Positions 46,904 through 55,254 of a stretch of DNA of 64,000 bases are shown one piece after another. The stretch comes from an uncultured Sutterella sp. (GTDB taxonomy: Bacteria > Pseudomonadota > Gammaproteobacteria > Burkholderiales > Burkholderiaceae_F). A program made the position numbers and the translations under genes. The stretch lies in assembly GCA_900538905.1 (NCBI GenBank), contig UPZS01000002.1, forward strand, positions 73,994 through 137,993. The letters run 5' to 3'. Below the pieces are notes generated by a model. That model ran no database searches, had not been told where the DNA came from, and worked only from the letters and a program-made list of their open reading frames with translations. Each line of letters starts with the position of its first letter. The first letter of the stretch is position 1.

Positions 46904-48625
46904 ATGCCTCTACCCGAAGCTCCCCGCAAACGCGGCACAATTCTCGATGCAAGTGCCTACGGCAAGAAAACAGATGTCTCCGGCACAGAACCGATAGTAA
47001 AGCCCGTTTCCCGGAAATCTGCTGCCAAATCCCAAATTAAGGTGCCAGCTGTAAAGGAAACCCGCCGCGTTGCAGACAAGGCCTCTCCAAAACCAGCAGT
47101 CCAAAAGACAGCGAAATCGAGCAAGACCGTCAAGAAAGCTCCTTCAACCCTGGCTGCCACTGCTTCCGAACCAACTGCCGTTATTCCCGAAAAAGCCACC
47201 AACGTCGCCCGTCTTCGCAGTCCGCGTTCGAGTTCCACTGGCCAACTGCCGCGCATCTTTGTACTGGACACCAACGTTTTGCTGCACGATCCGACATGCC
47301 TCTTTCGCTTTCAGGAGCACGACGTCTATCTGCCGATGGTCACGCTCGAAGAGCTTGACAACCACAAAACCGGTACAACCGACATCGCTCGCAATGCGCG
47401 TCAGGTAAGCCGCACGATTGATCGCTTGATCGAATCAGGCACGGGACCCATTCAAGACGGCGTGGAACTGGCCGCGCTCGGCAACAAAGAAGCCCGGGGC
47501 AAACTCTATTTTCAGGACTTCGGATTCAATCCCCGCGAACTGCCGGCAGGCCTTCCACACGACAAGGCTGACAATATGATTTTGGCCGTCGTGCGCGCCC
47601 TGCCCGAGCTCTTTCCCAATAAGCGCGTGGTGCTCGTGAGCAAAGACATCAACATCCGCATCAAAGCTACAGCGATGGGGCTCACGGCCGAGGACTACTT
47701 CAACGACAAGGCCATTGACGACGCCGATCTGATCTTCACCGGCTGCGCTTCGGTCGCACCCGACTTCTGGGAAAAGCAAACTCACAACCTCAAGAGCTGG
47801 CAAAGCGACGGCTGCGTTTGGTACAGCTTCGAAGGTCCGCTGGCAATGAGTCTTTCAGTCAATCAGTTCGTCGCGGCGACAGACGGCTCTTTTGTGGGCC
47901 AGGTCAAAAGCGTTGCCGAAGGTGTCGCCACGCTTTGTACAATCAAGGACTTCATGCAGCCGCGCAACGCCGTCTGGGGTGTGCACGCCCGCAATTTGGA
48001 ACAGTCTCTGGCACTGAATCTTCTTATGAATCCGGACATTGATTTTGTAACGCTGCTCGGACAAGCCGGAACTGGCAAAACGCTCATTACATTGGCGGCA
48101 GCGCTTGCACAAACTCTGGAAGAGCGCCGCTTTTCCGAAATCATCTTTACCCGTGCCACAGTGAGCGTCGGTGAGGAAATCGGCTTTTTACCCGGCACTG
48201 AAGAAGAAAAGATGACCCCCTGGATGGGCGCTCTGGAAGACAATCTGGAAGTGCTCAACAAGGCTGACCGCGGTGCCGGCAGCTGGGGACGAAGCGCCGC
48301 GGCCGACATCATCCGTAGCCGCATCCGCATCAAGTCCATGAGTTTTATGCGTGGCAGAACATTCCTAAACAAATTCGTCATTATTGACGAGGCACAGAAC
48401 CTCTCGCCCAAGCAGATGAAAACGCTCATCACACGCGCGGGTCCGGGTACCAAGATCGTCTGCATGGGCAATATCGCGCAGATCGATACGCCCTACCTAA
48501 CCGAGGGTTCCTCAGGGCTCACCTACGTCGTTGAGAAGTTCCGCGGATGGTCCCATGCAGGCCACATCACGCTGCAGCGCGGCGAACGTAGCCGTTTGGC
48601 TGACTACGCCAGCGAAGTTCTCTAA
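46904..48625 (+). CDS. PIN-PhoH ATPase (PhoH2 family)
   Basis: 573 residues. A basic low-complexity N-terminus (about 1-110) precedes a PIN RNase domain (FVLDTNVLLHDP, then the acidic residues in LEELDNHK and SKDINIRIKA, about 118-270) and a PhoH helicase-like ATPase domain with Walker A LLGQAGTGKTLITLAAAL and Walker B FVIIDEAQNLSP. PhoH2 proteins couple RNA unwinding and cleavage. In some species an antitoxin-like gene precedes phoH2; none is here. The long basic tail could bind RNA. Confidence 0.92.
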   Translation: MPLPEAPRKRGTILDASAYGKKTDVSGTEPIVKPVSRKSAAKSQIKVPAVKETRRVADKASPKPAVQKTAKSSKTVKKAPSTLAATASEPTAVIPEKATNVARLRSPRSSSTGQLPRIFVLDTNVLLHDPTCLFRFQEHDVYLPMVTLEELDNHKTGTTDIARNARQVSRTIDRLIESGTGPIQDGVELAALGNKEARGKLYFQDFGFNPRELPAGLPHDKADNMILAVVRALPELFPNKRVVLVSKDINIRIKATAMGLTAEDYFNDKAIDDADLIFTGCASVAPDFWEKQTHNLKSWQSDGCVWYSFEGPLAMSLSVNQFVAATDGSFVGQVKSVAEGVATLCTIKDFMQPRNAVWGVHARNLEQSLALNLLMNPDIDFVTLLGQAGTGKTLITLAAALAQTLEERRFSEIIFTRATVSVGEEIGFLPGTEEEKMTPWMGALEDNLEVLNKADRGAGSWGRSAAADIIRSRIRIKSMSFMRGRTFLNKFVIIDEAQNLSPKQMKTLITRAGPGTKIVCMGNIAQIDTPYLTEGSSGLTYVVEKFRGWSHAGHITLQRGERSRLADYASEVL

Positions 48626-48642
48626 ACGGCAGCGCCATGAAA

Positions 48643-48673
48643 AACGGGAAGTCGACTCGTTCGACCTCCCGTT
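48643..48673. terminator. Bidirectional terminator between phoH2 and the DUF456 gene
   Basis: AACGGGAAGTCGA pairs with TCGACCTCCCGTT with a five-base loop and one mismatch; a T-rich run follows on both strands. Confidence 0.82.
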
Positions 48674-48693
48674 TCTTCATTTTAAGATTCGAC

Positions 48694-49203
48694 TCAGAAC
48701 CAAAGCGCAAAACACATGATGCCGATCATGACAAAAGACAGACCGAGCTTGACGACGGTTCCCACCATCATACCGACCCAGGTCGCCCAGCCGACATTAC
48801 CGGCGACGCGTAAATCGCGCTGCGCAATGTATTCCCCGATGAAGGCTCCTACCAGCGGCATAAAAAGAATGCCGACAATGCCCATGAAAAGCCCGGCGAC
48901 GGTACCGACCAGAGAGCCCATAATGCCCCATTTCGAAGCACCCGCCCGTTGCGCTCCCATGGTCTGAGCTACCCAATCGACAGCCAGCCCAATGATGGTG
49001 AGTACTCCGAGCACCACCAACGGCACCCAGGTAATGTGTTGAAAGTCTCCGATCCAGGCAGCCAGCAATGCGCCTAGAAAAATCATAGGAATACCGGGCA
49101 AAGCCGGCACCACGGTTCCGGCCACGCCGCAGAGAATCAGCGCCACCACGCAGATCCATAAAACGATTCCGGTCCAGTCCACTGAAAGCAATGTGTCGAT
49201 CAT
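48694..49203 (-). CDS. DUF456 membrane protein
   Basis: 169 residues with four to five predicted membrane segments and the DUF456 signatures CGVAGTVVPALPGIPMIFLGA and GSLVGTVAGLFMGIVGI ... MPLVGAFIGEY. Function of the family is unknown. The ATG at 49203 lacks a ribosome site, while a second ATG nine codons upstream sits inside a strong hairpin; either could be the start. It is downstream of dnaB but separated by 175 bases. Confidence 0.82.
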   Translation of the reverse strand: MIDTLLSVDWTGIVLWICVVALILCGVAGTVVPALPGIPMIFLGALLAAWIGDFQHITWVPLVVLGVLTIIGLAVDWVAQTMGAQRAGASKWGIMGSLVGTVAGLFMGIVGILFMPLVGAFIGEYIAQRDLRVAGNVGWATWVGMMVGTVVKLGLSFVMIGIMCFALWF

Positions 49204-49210
49204 AGAAATT

Positions 49211-49252
49211 CGGCGCAGAAACCCCTGCATTTATGCAGGGGAGGAAGCGCCG
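49211..49252 (-). promoter_or_regulatory. Nested stem-loop over the DUF456 leader
   Basis: CCCCTGCAT / ATGCAGGGG perfect nine-base inner stem (49222-49241), extended by an outer CGGCGC / GCGCCG stem with mismatches between. It lies eight bases before the preferred start codon and covers the alternative one. It could be a terminator of dnaB readthrough or a translational control element. Confidence 0.5.
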
Positions 49253-49378
49253 CCTCCTTTCTAAATTCTGTTAAGTAGGTGGTTCGAGGTTCCAGCAGCC
49301 TCAACTTTTTGTAGCTGATACCGACGGAAATCCGCGTACCATCAAGCCGAGATCGGTTTCGCCGCTCCATAAAAAACG

Positions 49379-50884
49379 TTACTGGTACTCGGGCGGTACG
49401 TCGCCCTCTTCGGCCAGGTTGTCAAAGCGTGTGTACTGACCGTCAAAACGCATATTGATCACGCCGGTAGGACCGTTACGTTGCTTGCCGATGATGATTT
49501 CAGCCAGATTCGGATCCCCGGACTCCTTGTTGTAAACCCAGTCGCGGTAAATGAACATGATGATATCGGCGTCCTGTTCAATAGCACCCGATTCGCGCAG
49601 GTCGCTCATCATCGGACGTTTGTCGGCTCGTGCATCCACGCCGCGGTTTAACTGCGAGAGCGCAATAATCGGTACTTCCATTTCACGCGCCAGACCTTTG
49701 AGACCACGGGAAATTTCAGAAATTTCCGTAGCGCGGTTTTCCATCGAACTCTTGCTTGAACCGCGCATCAGCTGCAAATAGTCCACAACGATAAGAGACA
49801 AACCACCCGTTTTTCGCGCCAAACGACGGGCACGACTGCGCAATTCGTTGACCGAAAGGTTGCCTGTGTCGTCAATGTAAAACGGCGCCTGGCTCATTAA
49901 GCTTACGGTTTCCGTGTAGCGCTGCCAATCGGCATCATCGAATCGGCCGCGGCGCATTTTCTGCGCGTCAATTCTGCCCACGGAACTAATCAGACGCTTG
50001 CAGAGCTGCACCGAACTCATTTCCATCGAGAAGATAGCAACCGGCATCTTAAGTGTCAGTCCGGCATATTCGGCAATGTTCATGGCAAACGAGGTCTTAC
50101 CCATCGAAGGACGACCGGCAACGATGATCAAATCGCCCTTTTGCAGACCGGATGTCATACGATCGAGAATCTTGAAGCTCGTGGGCAATCCCGTGACATC
50201 GTCGGTATTGCGCATCTGATAGAGCTGCTGCACTTCTTGCGTGACTTCACCGGCAAGTTCCTCAAGCACTCGAAAACCACGCTTGCCCTTATTGGATTTT
50301 TCATCAATGGCAAAGACCTTGGCCTGCGCCTGATCCAACAGCGTGGGTACATCGGCTGCTTCGGGTGAAAGTGCGCTCGTGGCAATCTCTTCGCCTGCGG
50401 TGATGAGCTGACGCAGAATCGAGCGGTCGCGCACGATTTCGGCATAGCGACGAATATTGGCAGCCGCCGGCGTACTGTTAACCAGACTGTTGAGATAAGC
50501 CAACCCGCCGATTTCGCGCGCTTTGTCTTCGGCTTCGAGCTCTCCGTAGACCGTAACGATGTCCGCGGGGCGCCCTTCGGAACACATCTGCTGGATCTTT
50601 TCATAGATCACACGGTGTTCGCGACGATAGAAATCGTCAGGCGTAAGAACGTCGGCCACCTGATCGAACGCGTTGTTGTCAAGCATCAGACCGCCCAAGA
50701 CACTTTGCTCGCTTTCTACCGACTGCGGCGGCAAGCGCACGGAGGCCACTTCCGGATCATGGGAACCATTCGACATCACTGGTGTCTGCGCCGACAGAGG
50801 CACATCAGGCAACATATCTTCCGTGTCTGCGGAGATCAATTCATCCATTGCTCCAGCGGGAATCTCGTCATCAAATCCGGCCAT
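49379..50884 (-). CDS. dnaB: Replicative DNA helicase DnaB
   Basis: 501 residues. N-terminal helical DnaB_N domain (QSVESEQSVLGGLMLDNNAF, about 53-160), linker, and RecA-like domain with Walker A GRPSMGKTSFAMN, Walker B IVVDYLQLM and the DnaB-type SQLNRGVDAR and RESGAIEQDADIIMFI. No intein or insertion is present. An acidic extension of about 50 residues precedes the usual start. Ring helicase of the replication fork. It ends the rpsF-rplI cluster but has its own start region after a terminator. Confidence 0.97.
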   Translation of the reverse strand: MAGFDDEIPAGAMDELISADTEDMLPDVPLSAQTPVMSNGSHDPEVASVRLPPQSVESEQSVLGGLMLDNNAFDQVADVLTPDDFYRREHRVIYEKIQQMCSEGRPADIVTVYGELEAEDKAREIGGLAYLNSLVNSTPAAANIRRYAEIVRDRSILRQLITAGEEIATSALSPEAADVPTLLDQAQAKVFAIDEKSNKGKRGFRVLEELAGEVTQEVQQLYQMRNTDDVTGLPTSFKILDRMTSGLQKGDLIIVAGRPSMGKTSFAMNIAEYAGLTLKMPVAIFSMEMSSVQLCKRLISSVGRIDAQKMRRGRFDDADWQRYTETVSLMSQAPFYIDDTGNLSVNELRSRARRLARKTGGLSLIVVDYLQLMRGSSKSSMENRATEISEISRGLKGLAREMEVPIIALSQLNRGVDARADKRPMMSDLRESGAIEQDADIIMFIYRDWVYNKESGDPNLAEIIIGKQRNGPTGVINMRFDGQYTRFDNLAEEGDVPPEYQ

Positions 50885-51007
50885 ACCAAACCTACAATAT
50901 TCAATTTTGTGAAGTGCCCTATCTTAACGGATGACAGCACCAGCGAACAGAGTCGGCAACGTGCGGTTACACCGTCAAAACGAAGCTCACACGTTGACTT
51001 TGAGCAT

Positions 51008-51046
51008 AAAAAAACCGAACCTCTCCCTGCGGAAAGATCCGGTTTC
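51008..51046 (-). terminator. Terminator after rplI
   Basis: AAACCGGAT...GGTTCGGTTT stem with small mismatches, then a T7 run on the minus strand, 52 bases past rplI and before dnaB. Confidence 0.75.
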
Positions 51047-51097
51047 GTCCCGACTTTTCAAGTCGATGCCTCCTGTGTGGAGGCACCTACCGAAAAA

Positions 51098-51550
51098 TTA
51101 GGCGGCTTCGGCAACCACGCGCACGACGATGTCGGCGGTGATGTCGGTGAGAAGGCCGATCGTGATCGTGAAGTCGCCCACGCTCTTGATGGCGCCGAGC
51201 GGCGTACGAACCTGGCTCTTCTTGATCTGGAAGCCGAGCTTGTCAACAGCTTCAGCGATGTCGGCGTTGGTCACAGAACCGAACAGACGGCCGTCAACGC
51301 CGGCCTTGCTCGTGATTTCGATCACCTGGCCGTTGAGCTTTTCAGCCGTTTCCTGAGCCTGAGCGATACGTTCAGCCTGCAGGCGTTCGAGTTCGGCACG
51401 GCGAGCTTCGAATTCTTCGATCGCAGCCTTGGTCGCACGCTTGGCGTGGCCCTGGGGGATCAGGAAGTTACGGGCATAGCCATCCTTAACCTTAACGATG
51501 GCACCGAGATCACCGAGGTGATTGATCTTTTCGAGAAGAATGACTTGCAT
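51098..51550 (-). CDS. rplI: 50S ribosomal protein L9
   Basis: 150 residues. Signature [21 protein letters not shown] near the N-terminus, a long central helix ([18 protein letters not shown]) and a C-terminal RNA-binding domain ([16 protein letters not shown]). It spans 23S rRNA domain V. Two bases separate it from rpsR. Confidence 0.97.
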   Translation of the reverse strand: MQVILLEKINHLGDLGAIVKVKDGYARNFLIPQGHAKRATKAAIEEFEARRAELERLQAERIAQAQETAEKLNGQVIEITSKAGVDGRLFGSVTNADIAEAVDKLGFQIKKSQVRTPLGAIKSVGDFTITIGLLTDITADIVVRVVAEAA

Positions 51551-51552
51551 GA

Positions 51553-51834
51553 TTAACGGGTCCCCTGGTTATCGGTGTAGGGCAGCAAAGCGAGGAAGCG
51601 AGCGCGCTTGATCGCCGTATCGAGCTGACGCTGGTAGTGCGCCTTCGTACCGGTCAGGCGAGCCGGCATGATCTTGCCGTTTTCCTGAATGAAGTCGCGC
51701 AGGGTATCGATATCCTTGTAGTCGATCTGTTCGACATGTTCAACCGTGAAACGGCAGAACTTCTTGCGCTTGAAGAGCGCATTCTGTTGGTTGGCACGGC
51801 GGGGCTTGCCCTTACCTTTTGCACCAAAAGCCAT
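51553..51834 (-). CDS. rpsR: 30S ribosomal protein S18
   Basis: 93 residues. RRKKFCRF-type core ([22 protein letters not shown]), [21 protein letters not shown] and [21 protein letters not shown]18 pairs with S6 in the small subunit. It follows priB by three bases, in the canonical order. Confidence 0.97.
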   Translation of the reverse strand: MAFGAKGKGKPRRANQQNALFKRKKFCRFTVEHVEQIDYKDIDTLRDFIQENGKIMPARLTGTKAHYQRQLDTAIKRARFLALLPYTDNQGTR

Positions 51835-51837
51835 TTT

Positions 51838-52140
51838 TCAACTCCTAATTTTGAATTCCGTGATATGGACCGTCAGCTTTGAGCTTCTGAGTGAACGCTG
51901 CGCGATAAATCCTTTCATCTCCAGCGTCTTGCCAAGTTCGACTTTATCGAGTCTCGTTGCCGTATCGGCAAACGACATGGCCGTGAAATCAAACTCTACT
52001 TTTCGCATCGCTCCGGCTTCAAACTGCTGCCCAGCGTAATGACACTTGGCTTCAAAAACCGCAATTCCTGCCGGCGTGTAACACAGTTCTTTTTTTTCAA
52101 CCAGAACCGCGCTAATGACGATGCTGTTGTCAGAATCCAC
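51838..52140 (-). CDS. priB: Primosomal replication protein PriB
   Basis: 100 residues, a single OB-fold: VISAVLVEKKELCYTPAGIAVFEAKC, then the GFIAQRSLRSSKLTVHI strand that ends in the typical PriB C-terminus (FKIRS). It helps PriA reload DnaB at collapsed forks. The start is GTG at 52140. Its place between rpsF and rpsR is the standard one in beta- and gammaproteobacteria. Confidence 0.93.
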   Translation of the reverse strand: MDSDNSIVISAVLVEKKELCYTPAGIAVFEAKCHYAGQQFEAGAMRKVEFDFTAMSFADTATRLDKVELGKTLEMKGFIAQRSLRSSKLTVHITEFKIRS

Positions 52141-52169
52141 TCTCGCGACGATCTAAAAATCTGTTTGGA

Positions 52170-52571
52170 TTAAGCCTGTTCGGCGGTTTCAACTTCAGCC
52201 GGAGCCTGTTCAACGGCGGGTTCGGCTGCAACCTTCTTGGCTTCTTCCTTTTCAACGCTCTTCATCATGACGGAAGGAGCGGTTTCGGCCTTCTTGGTCT
52301 TGACAACGAGGTGACGCAGGATGGCGTCGTTGAAACGGAATCCGTTTTCGATTTCAGCAAGCGTAGCGTCCGTGCATTCGATGTTCATCAGAACATAGTG
52401 AGCCTTGACGAGCTTCTGAATCGGGTAGGCGAGTTGACGACGGCCCCAGTCTTCAACACGGTGGACCTGGCCACCCTGTTCGAGGACGAGATTCTTGTAA
52501 CGTTCGATCATCGCGGGAACCTGTTCGGACTGATCCGGGTGCACGATGACGCACAGTTCGTAATGACGCAT
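52170..52571 (-). CDS. rpsF: 30S ribosomal protein S6
   Basis: 133 residues from the ATG at 52571, which has an AAGGAGGAA ribosome site. S6 core [40 protein letters not shown]. The tail (about 100-133) is Glu/Ala/Pro-rich, a variable feature; in E. coli this tail is glutamylated. It leads the rpsF-priB-rpsR-rplI operon. Confidence 0.97.
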   Translation of the reverse strand: MRHYELCVIVHPDQSEQVPAMIERYKNLVLEQGGQVHRVEDWGRRQLAYPIQKLVKAHYVLMNIECTDATLAEIENGFRFNDAILRHLVVKTKKAETAPSVMMKSVEKEEAKKVAAEPAVEQAPAEVETAEQA

Positions 52572-52593
52572 TGATTCCTCCTTACGGAAATAA

Positions 52594-52620
52594 GCCACCC
52601 GAGCGTCGTATCGGTGTGGC
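52594..52620 (-). promoter_or_regulatory. Leader stem-loop of rpsF, candidate S6:S18 site
   Basis: In the transcript GCCAC and GUGGC, then CCGA and UCGG, form a two-part stem with a bulged A and an eight-base loop, 22 bases before the start codon. S6:S18 binds a stem with a CCG element in rpsF leaders of many bacteria and represses the operon. The resemblance is partial. Confidence 0.45.
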
Positions 52621-52690
52621 AAGGATGTGAAAGCGCGTAATGTTATTCGGTTTTCCCTTAAAAATCAATTTCCTAAGGAAAGAAACCAAC

Positions 52691-52728
52691 AAAAAAGCCT
52701 CAAAGCACGACAACTCGGCTGTTGAGGC
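52691..52728 (-). terminator. Terminator of tRNA-Thr
   Basis: GCCTCAA / TTGAGGC (minus-strand reading), 18-base loop, then TTTTTTG, 29 bases past the tRNA. Confidence 0.85.
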
Positions 52729-52756
52729 ATTTTGTTTTCCCGTTTAAGGGAGCAAG

Positions 52757-52832
52757 TGGTGCCGGTGAGAGGATTCGAACATCCGACCTTCGCATTACGA
52801 ATGCGCTGCTCTACCAGCTGAGCTACACCGGC
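52757..52832 (-). tRNA. tRNA-Thr (anticodon CGU)
   Basis: GCCGGTG acceptor pairs with CACCGGC; D-arm GCTCAGCTGGTAGAGC; anticodon stem GCATT-CGT-AATGC gives CGT (reads ACG); T-arm GGATGTTCGAATCC; encoded CCA. A degraded copy lies 125 bases upstream. Confidence 0.96.
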
Positions 52833-52875
52833 ACACTTTTCATCTTCGAGGCGTTTATCTCTCGAAGAGATGCGC

Positions 52876-52903
52876 ATTTTACAGAGCTTTTCGAAAAATG
52901 CAA
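52876..52903 (-). promoter_or_regulatory. Promoter of tRNA-Thr
   Basis: TTGCAT, 16 bases, TAAAAT on the minus strand, about 43 bases before the tRNA 5' end. It is followed by a G/C-rich stretch (GCGCATC) where a stringent discriminator would sit. Confidence 0.65.
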
Positions 52904-52956
52904 GAGTGCGATCAAATTTTTTAGTCCTTCCTCTGACTCAGTCTTTTTTGAGGCCG

Positions 52957-52999
52957 ATTCCGGTGAGAAGACACGAACATCCGACCTTCGTATTACGTC
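52957..52999 (-). repeat. Decayed partial copy of tRNA-Thr (3' two-thirds)
   Basis: Reading the plus strand, CCGGTGAGA, a few mismatches, then CGAACATCCGACCTTCG without a mismatch, one change and ATTACG repeat the sequence of the real tRNA-Thr gene from acceptor to anticodon. The D-arm and 5' acceptor are not recognisable. The remnant abuts the stop codon of the DUF945 gene. It is a tRNA pseudogene or an integration scar. Confidence 0.75.
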
Positions 53000-54245
53000 A
53001 ATACAGCTGCAGTCCATTGGCCGTTCCGTACTCAGGCGTGAGCACGATTTCGCTCTTGATCTTGTTCTTTTCCTGCTTGACAAAGCCCTGCATAAGCGCA
53101 TCGGCAATCAGCTCCGGCGGCAAAATGGATTCGTCCGACTCAAATTGGAAACGACCGACAGGCTGATTTCCTTGCCCGGTCGATTCAGCCCTCAAAGCAC
53201 CCGACAAAGTTGCACGACTTCCGTCAATCGACACGGAAAGCGGATCAATTTCGACAGCCACCCCGTCGTTTTGAATACCTCTCATCAGAGTCAGCGTCAG
53301 CAAATCATCGTGCAGATATGACGGACCGAGCAGAATCTGCGCAAACTGCTCACAGAGCTCCTCAGTAATGCCTGTGACACGTACCGAACCGCTGACGTCA
53401 TCAATCGCGCCGATCTGTCCGAGCTCCAGATAAAGAGCCGGAGAAGCCGGATTCTTGAGACTGAAGCTCAAGGTTTCGGTCCACGTTTTTGCCCCTTCTT
53501 CCGGCTTCAGATCAAGTTTGAAATCAAATCCGTCAAAGCGAGCTGCAGCCCCCACCATCGAACCGAGCTTCATTGTCAAGGATGTTTGTGCAAGTCCCGA
53601 ATTTTCGCCATTAAGTGCTTTGGCTATGGGTTCGGCATCCGACACAAAAGAAAACTCAAACTTGCCGAGTTTCAGTTCCGGTTGTCCGACCGGTCGACAG
53701 GATAAACCCGGCGTGCGGGCACGAATCTCCAGAGTCTTACCCGTTTCAATATCGAACTCAAAGTCTTCAAATGAACACTGTCCGCCGGCCACAACCGTAA
53801 ACGGCTTGATTTTGTATGTGAGTCGAGCGCTCGGCAGAGCCTGGCTACCGGACGTGATAGCGTCCCACGCCGTATACGACACTTCGATGCGATCATCAAA
53901 GTTCTGCACACCCGCTCTCAACAGCCCCTGCTCGAAGTTGGTATCAGGCGCACGCGTGAGCTCCACTTTCGTCGTAAGCCCGGGATAGGCCTGTCCGTTG
54001 AACGTTCCGAGTTGGATACCTCCCACGGCTTCAAACGTCACTTGAAACGTTTTTTTGAAAAATCCGCCCTCGTACTGCGTTACCCGAGCAGCAAGTTCAG
54101 CGGGCAACACGGTCGAAAAATTGCTGATAGCCGTTTCATCAAATGTTTTTCCGGCCGAATAGATACCGTAAAACCAGCAACCGCCGACAGCCGCAACCGC
54201 CAGAGCACACGTGGCGCCAGCCAAAATCTTTGTGGAGTTTTCCAT
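52998..54245 (-). CDS. DUF945 (YdgA-family) protein
   Basis: 415 residues. One N-terminal membrane segment (about 8-28), then a large soluble beta-rich part. DUF945 features include TFDETAISNFSTVLP near the start and the conserved repeats LTLMRGIQNDG and PLSVSIDGSRATLSGAL. These proteins are anchored in the inner membrane facing the periplasm; function unknown. The ATG at 54245 is used; no clear ribosome site is seen. Its stop lies at the edge of the tRNA-Thr remnant, so its last residues may have been shaped by that insertion. Confidence 0.83.
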   Translation of the reverse strand: MENSTKILAGATCALAVAAVGGCWFYGIYSAGKTFDETAISNFSTVLPAELAARVTQYEGGFFKKTFQVTFEAVGGIQLGTFNGQAYPGLTTKVELTRAPDTNFEQGLLRAGVQNFDDRIEVSYTAWDAITSGSQALPSARLTYKIKPFTVVAGGQCSFEDFEFDIETGKTLEIRARTPGLSCRPVGQPELKLGKFEFSFVSDAEPIAKALNGENSGLAQTSLTMKLGSMVGAAARFDGFDFKLDLKPEEGAKTWTETLSFSLKNPASPALYLELGQIGAIDDVSGSVRVTGITEELCEQFAQILLGPSYLHDDLLTLTLMRGIQNDGVAVEIDPLSVSIDGSRATLSGALRAESTGQGNQPVGRFQFESDESILPPELIADALMQGFVKQEKNKIKSEIVLTPEYGTANGLQLY

Positions 54246-54280
54246 CAGAAAGAGCGAAAGCGAAGAATCAGACCAAAGGC

Positions 54281-54320
54281 AAAAAATAAACAGCCGCTTG
54301 AGCGTCATTCAGGCGGCCGC
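54281..54320 (-). terminator. Terminator of the binding-protein gene
   Basis: GCCGC / GCGGC stem on the minus strand with a 15-base loop, followed by TGTTTATTTTTT, 26 bases past the stop. Confidence 0.6.
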
Positions 54321-54345
54321 TTGATCTTAACAATTTTTCAGACGC

Positions 54346-55098
54346 TTAAGACTCGCCGAACCACTTGGCGTAGATCTTGTCGTAAGTACCGTCATCTTTC
54401 ATGCTCTTCATGGCAGCATTGACCTTGTCGCGCAATTCCTTATTGCCCTTCTTGACCGCAAATCCGAAATACTCGCTGTCAAACTGCATGGGCTGGCGCT
54501 TAAGGCCCTTGGCGGCACGCGCATTGGTCACCAGAAAGTAGCCGATCACCGGGCGGTCGGTAATCACCACATCACTACCGTTCATCTTCAGGTCCATGAA
54601 GGCTTCTGCACTTGTGTTGAAAGCCTTGATCTTGGTACCAGGGATGCCCTTGGCCACTTCGGCGCCGGTCGTGCCAATCTGCACGGCAATCGTCTTGTTG
54701 TGCAGATCTTCGATCTTCTGATACTTGGTTTCGTCTCCGGCACGAATCATCAGACCCTGACCGGCCTGGTAATAGGGTTCGCAGAAGTCAACGCGCTTTT
54801 TACGTTCTTCTGTAATAGTTACACCGCTCACCACGATATCGATGTTGTTGGTCATCAGCGCGGGAATCAGGCCGTCAAAACCCATGTTGACGAATTCCAC
54901 CTCAACGTTCATGCGCTTGCCGATTTCGCGGATCATATCCATGTCGAAACCGACGTATTCACGACTGGCGCTGTCGAGGAACTCAAAGGGCGCAAAGGTC
55001 GGATGCGTACCGACGCGAAGCGTATCGGCAGCACTCGCGGCAAAGGAAGCTAACGCCATGACACCGGCGGCAAGCGTGGCAAAAATCTTACTTTTCAC
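54346..55098 (-). CDS. Amino-acid ABC transporter substrate-binding protein
   Basis: 250 residues. Signal peptide MKSKIFATLAAGVMALASFA with cleavage after ASAA, then a SBP_bac_3 domain: LRVGTHPTFAPFEFLD, GFDMDMIREIGKRM, DIVVSGVTITEERKK, and VQIGTTGA. Closest to glutamine, arginine or general polar amino acid binding proteins. The start is a GTG at 55098 with a perfect GGAGG eight bases upstream; the ATG at 55122 would overlap that site. No permease or ATPase gene is nearby, so it is an orphan component. Confidence 0.92.
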   Translation of the reverse strand: MKSKIFATLAAGVMALASFAASAADTLRVGTHPTFAPFEFLDSASREYVGFDMDMIREIGKRMNVEVEFVNMGFDGLIPALMTNNIDIVVSGVTITEERKKRVDFCEPYYQAGQGLMIRAGDETKYQKIEDLHNKTIAVQIGTTGAEVAKGIPGTKIKAFNTSAEAFMDLKMNGSDVVITDRPVIGYFLVTNARAAKGLKRQPMQFDSEYFGFAVKKGNKELRDKVNAAMKSMKDDGTYDKIYAKWFGES

Positions 55099-55254
55099 TT
55101 TGTGTTCCTCCGTTTTGCCCATTGGGCACTTCGTTCTTGTTATCGCAGCCGCGTCTTCTGAGGCATGAACGCGGGCAATCGAAAATTGCCGATAATTTTC
55201 GCACGAAATAACACTTGTGTTGCTAGGTATTTCGCATTGGACGCAAAGCTTTTT

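Noticed and set aside
46904-48625. PhoH2 as part of a toxin-antitoxin pair
   Set aside because: The upstream neighbour is amiC behind a terminator; there is no small antitoxin-like gene.
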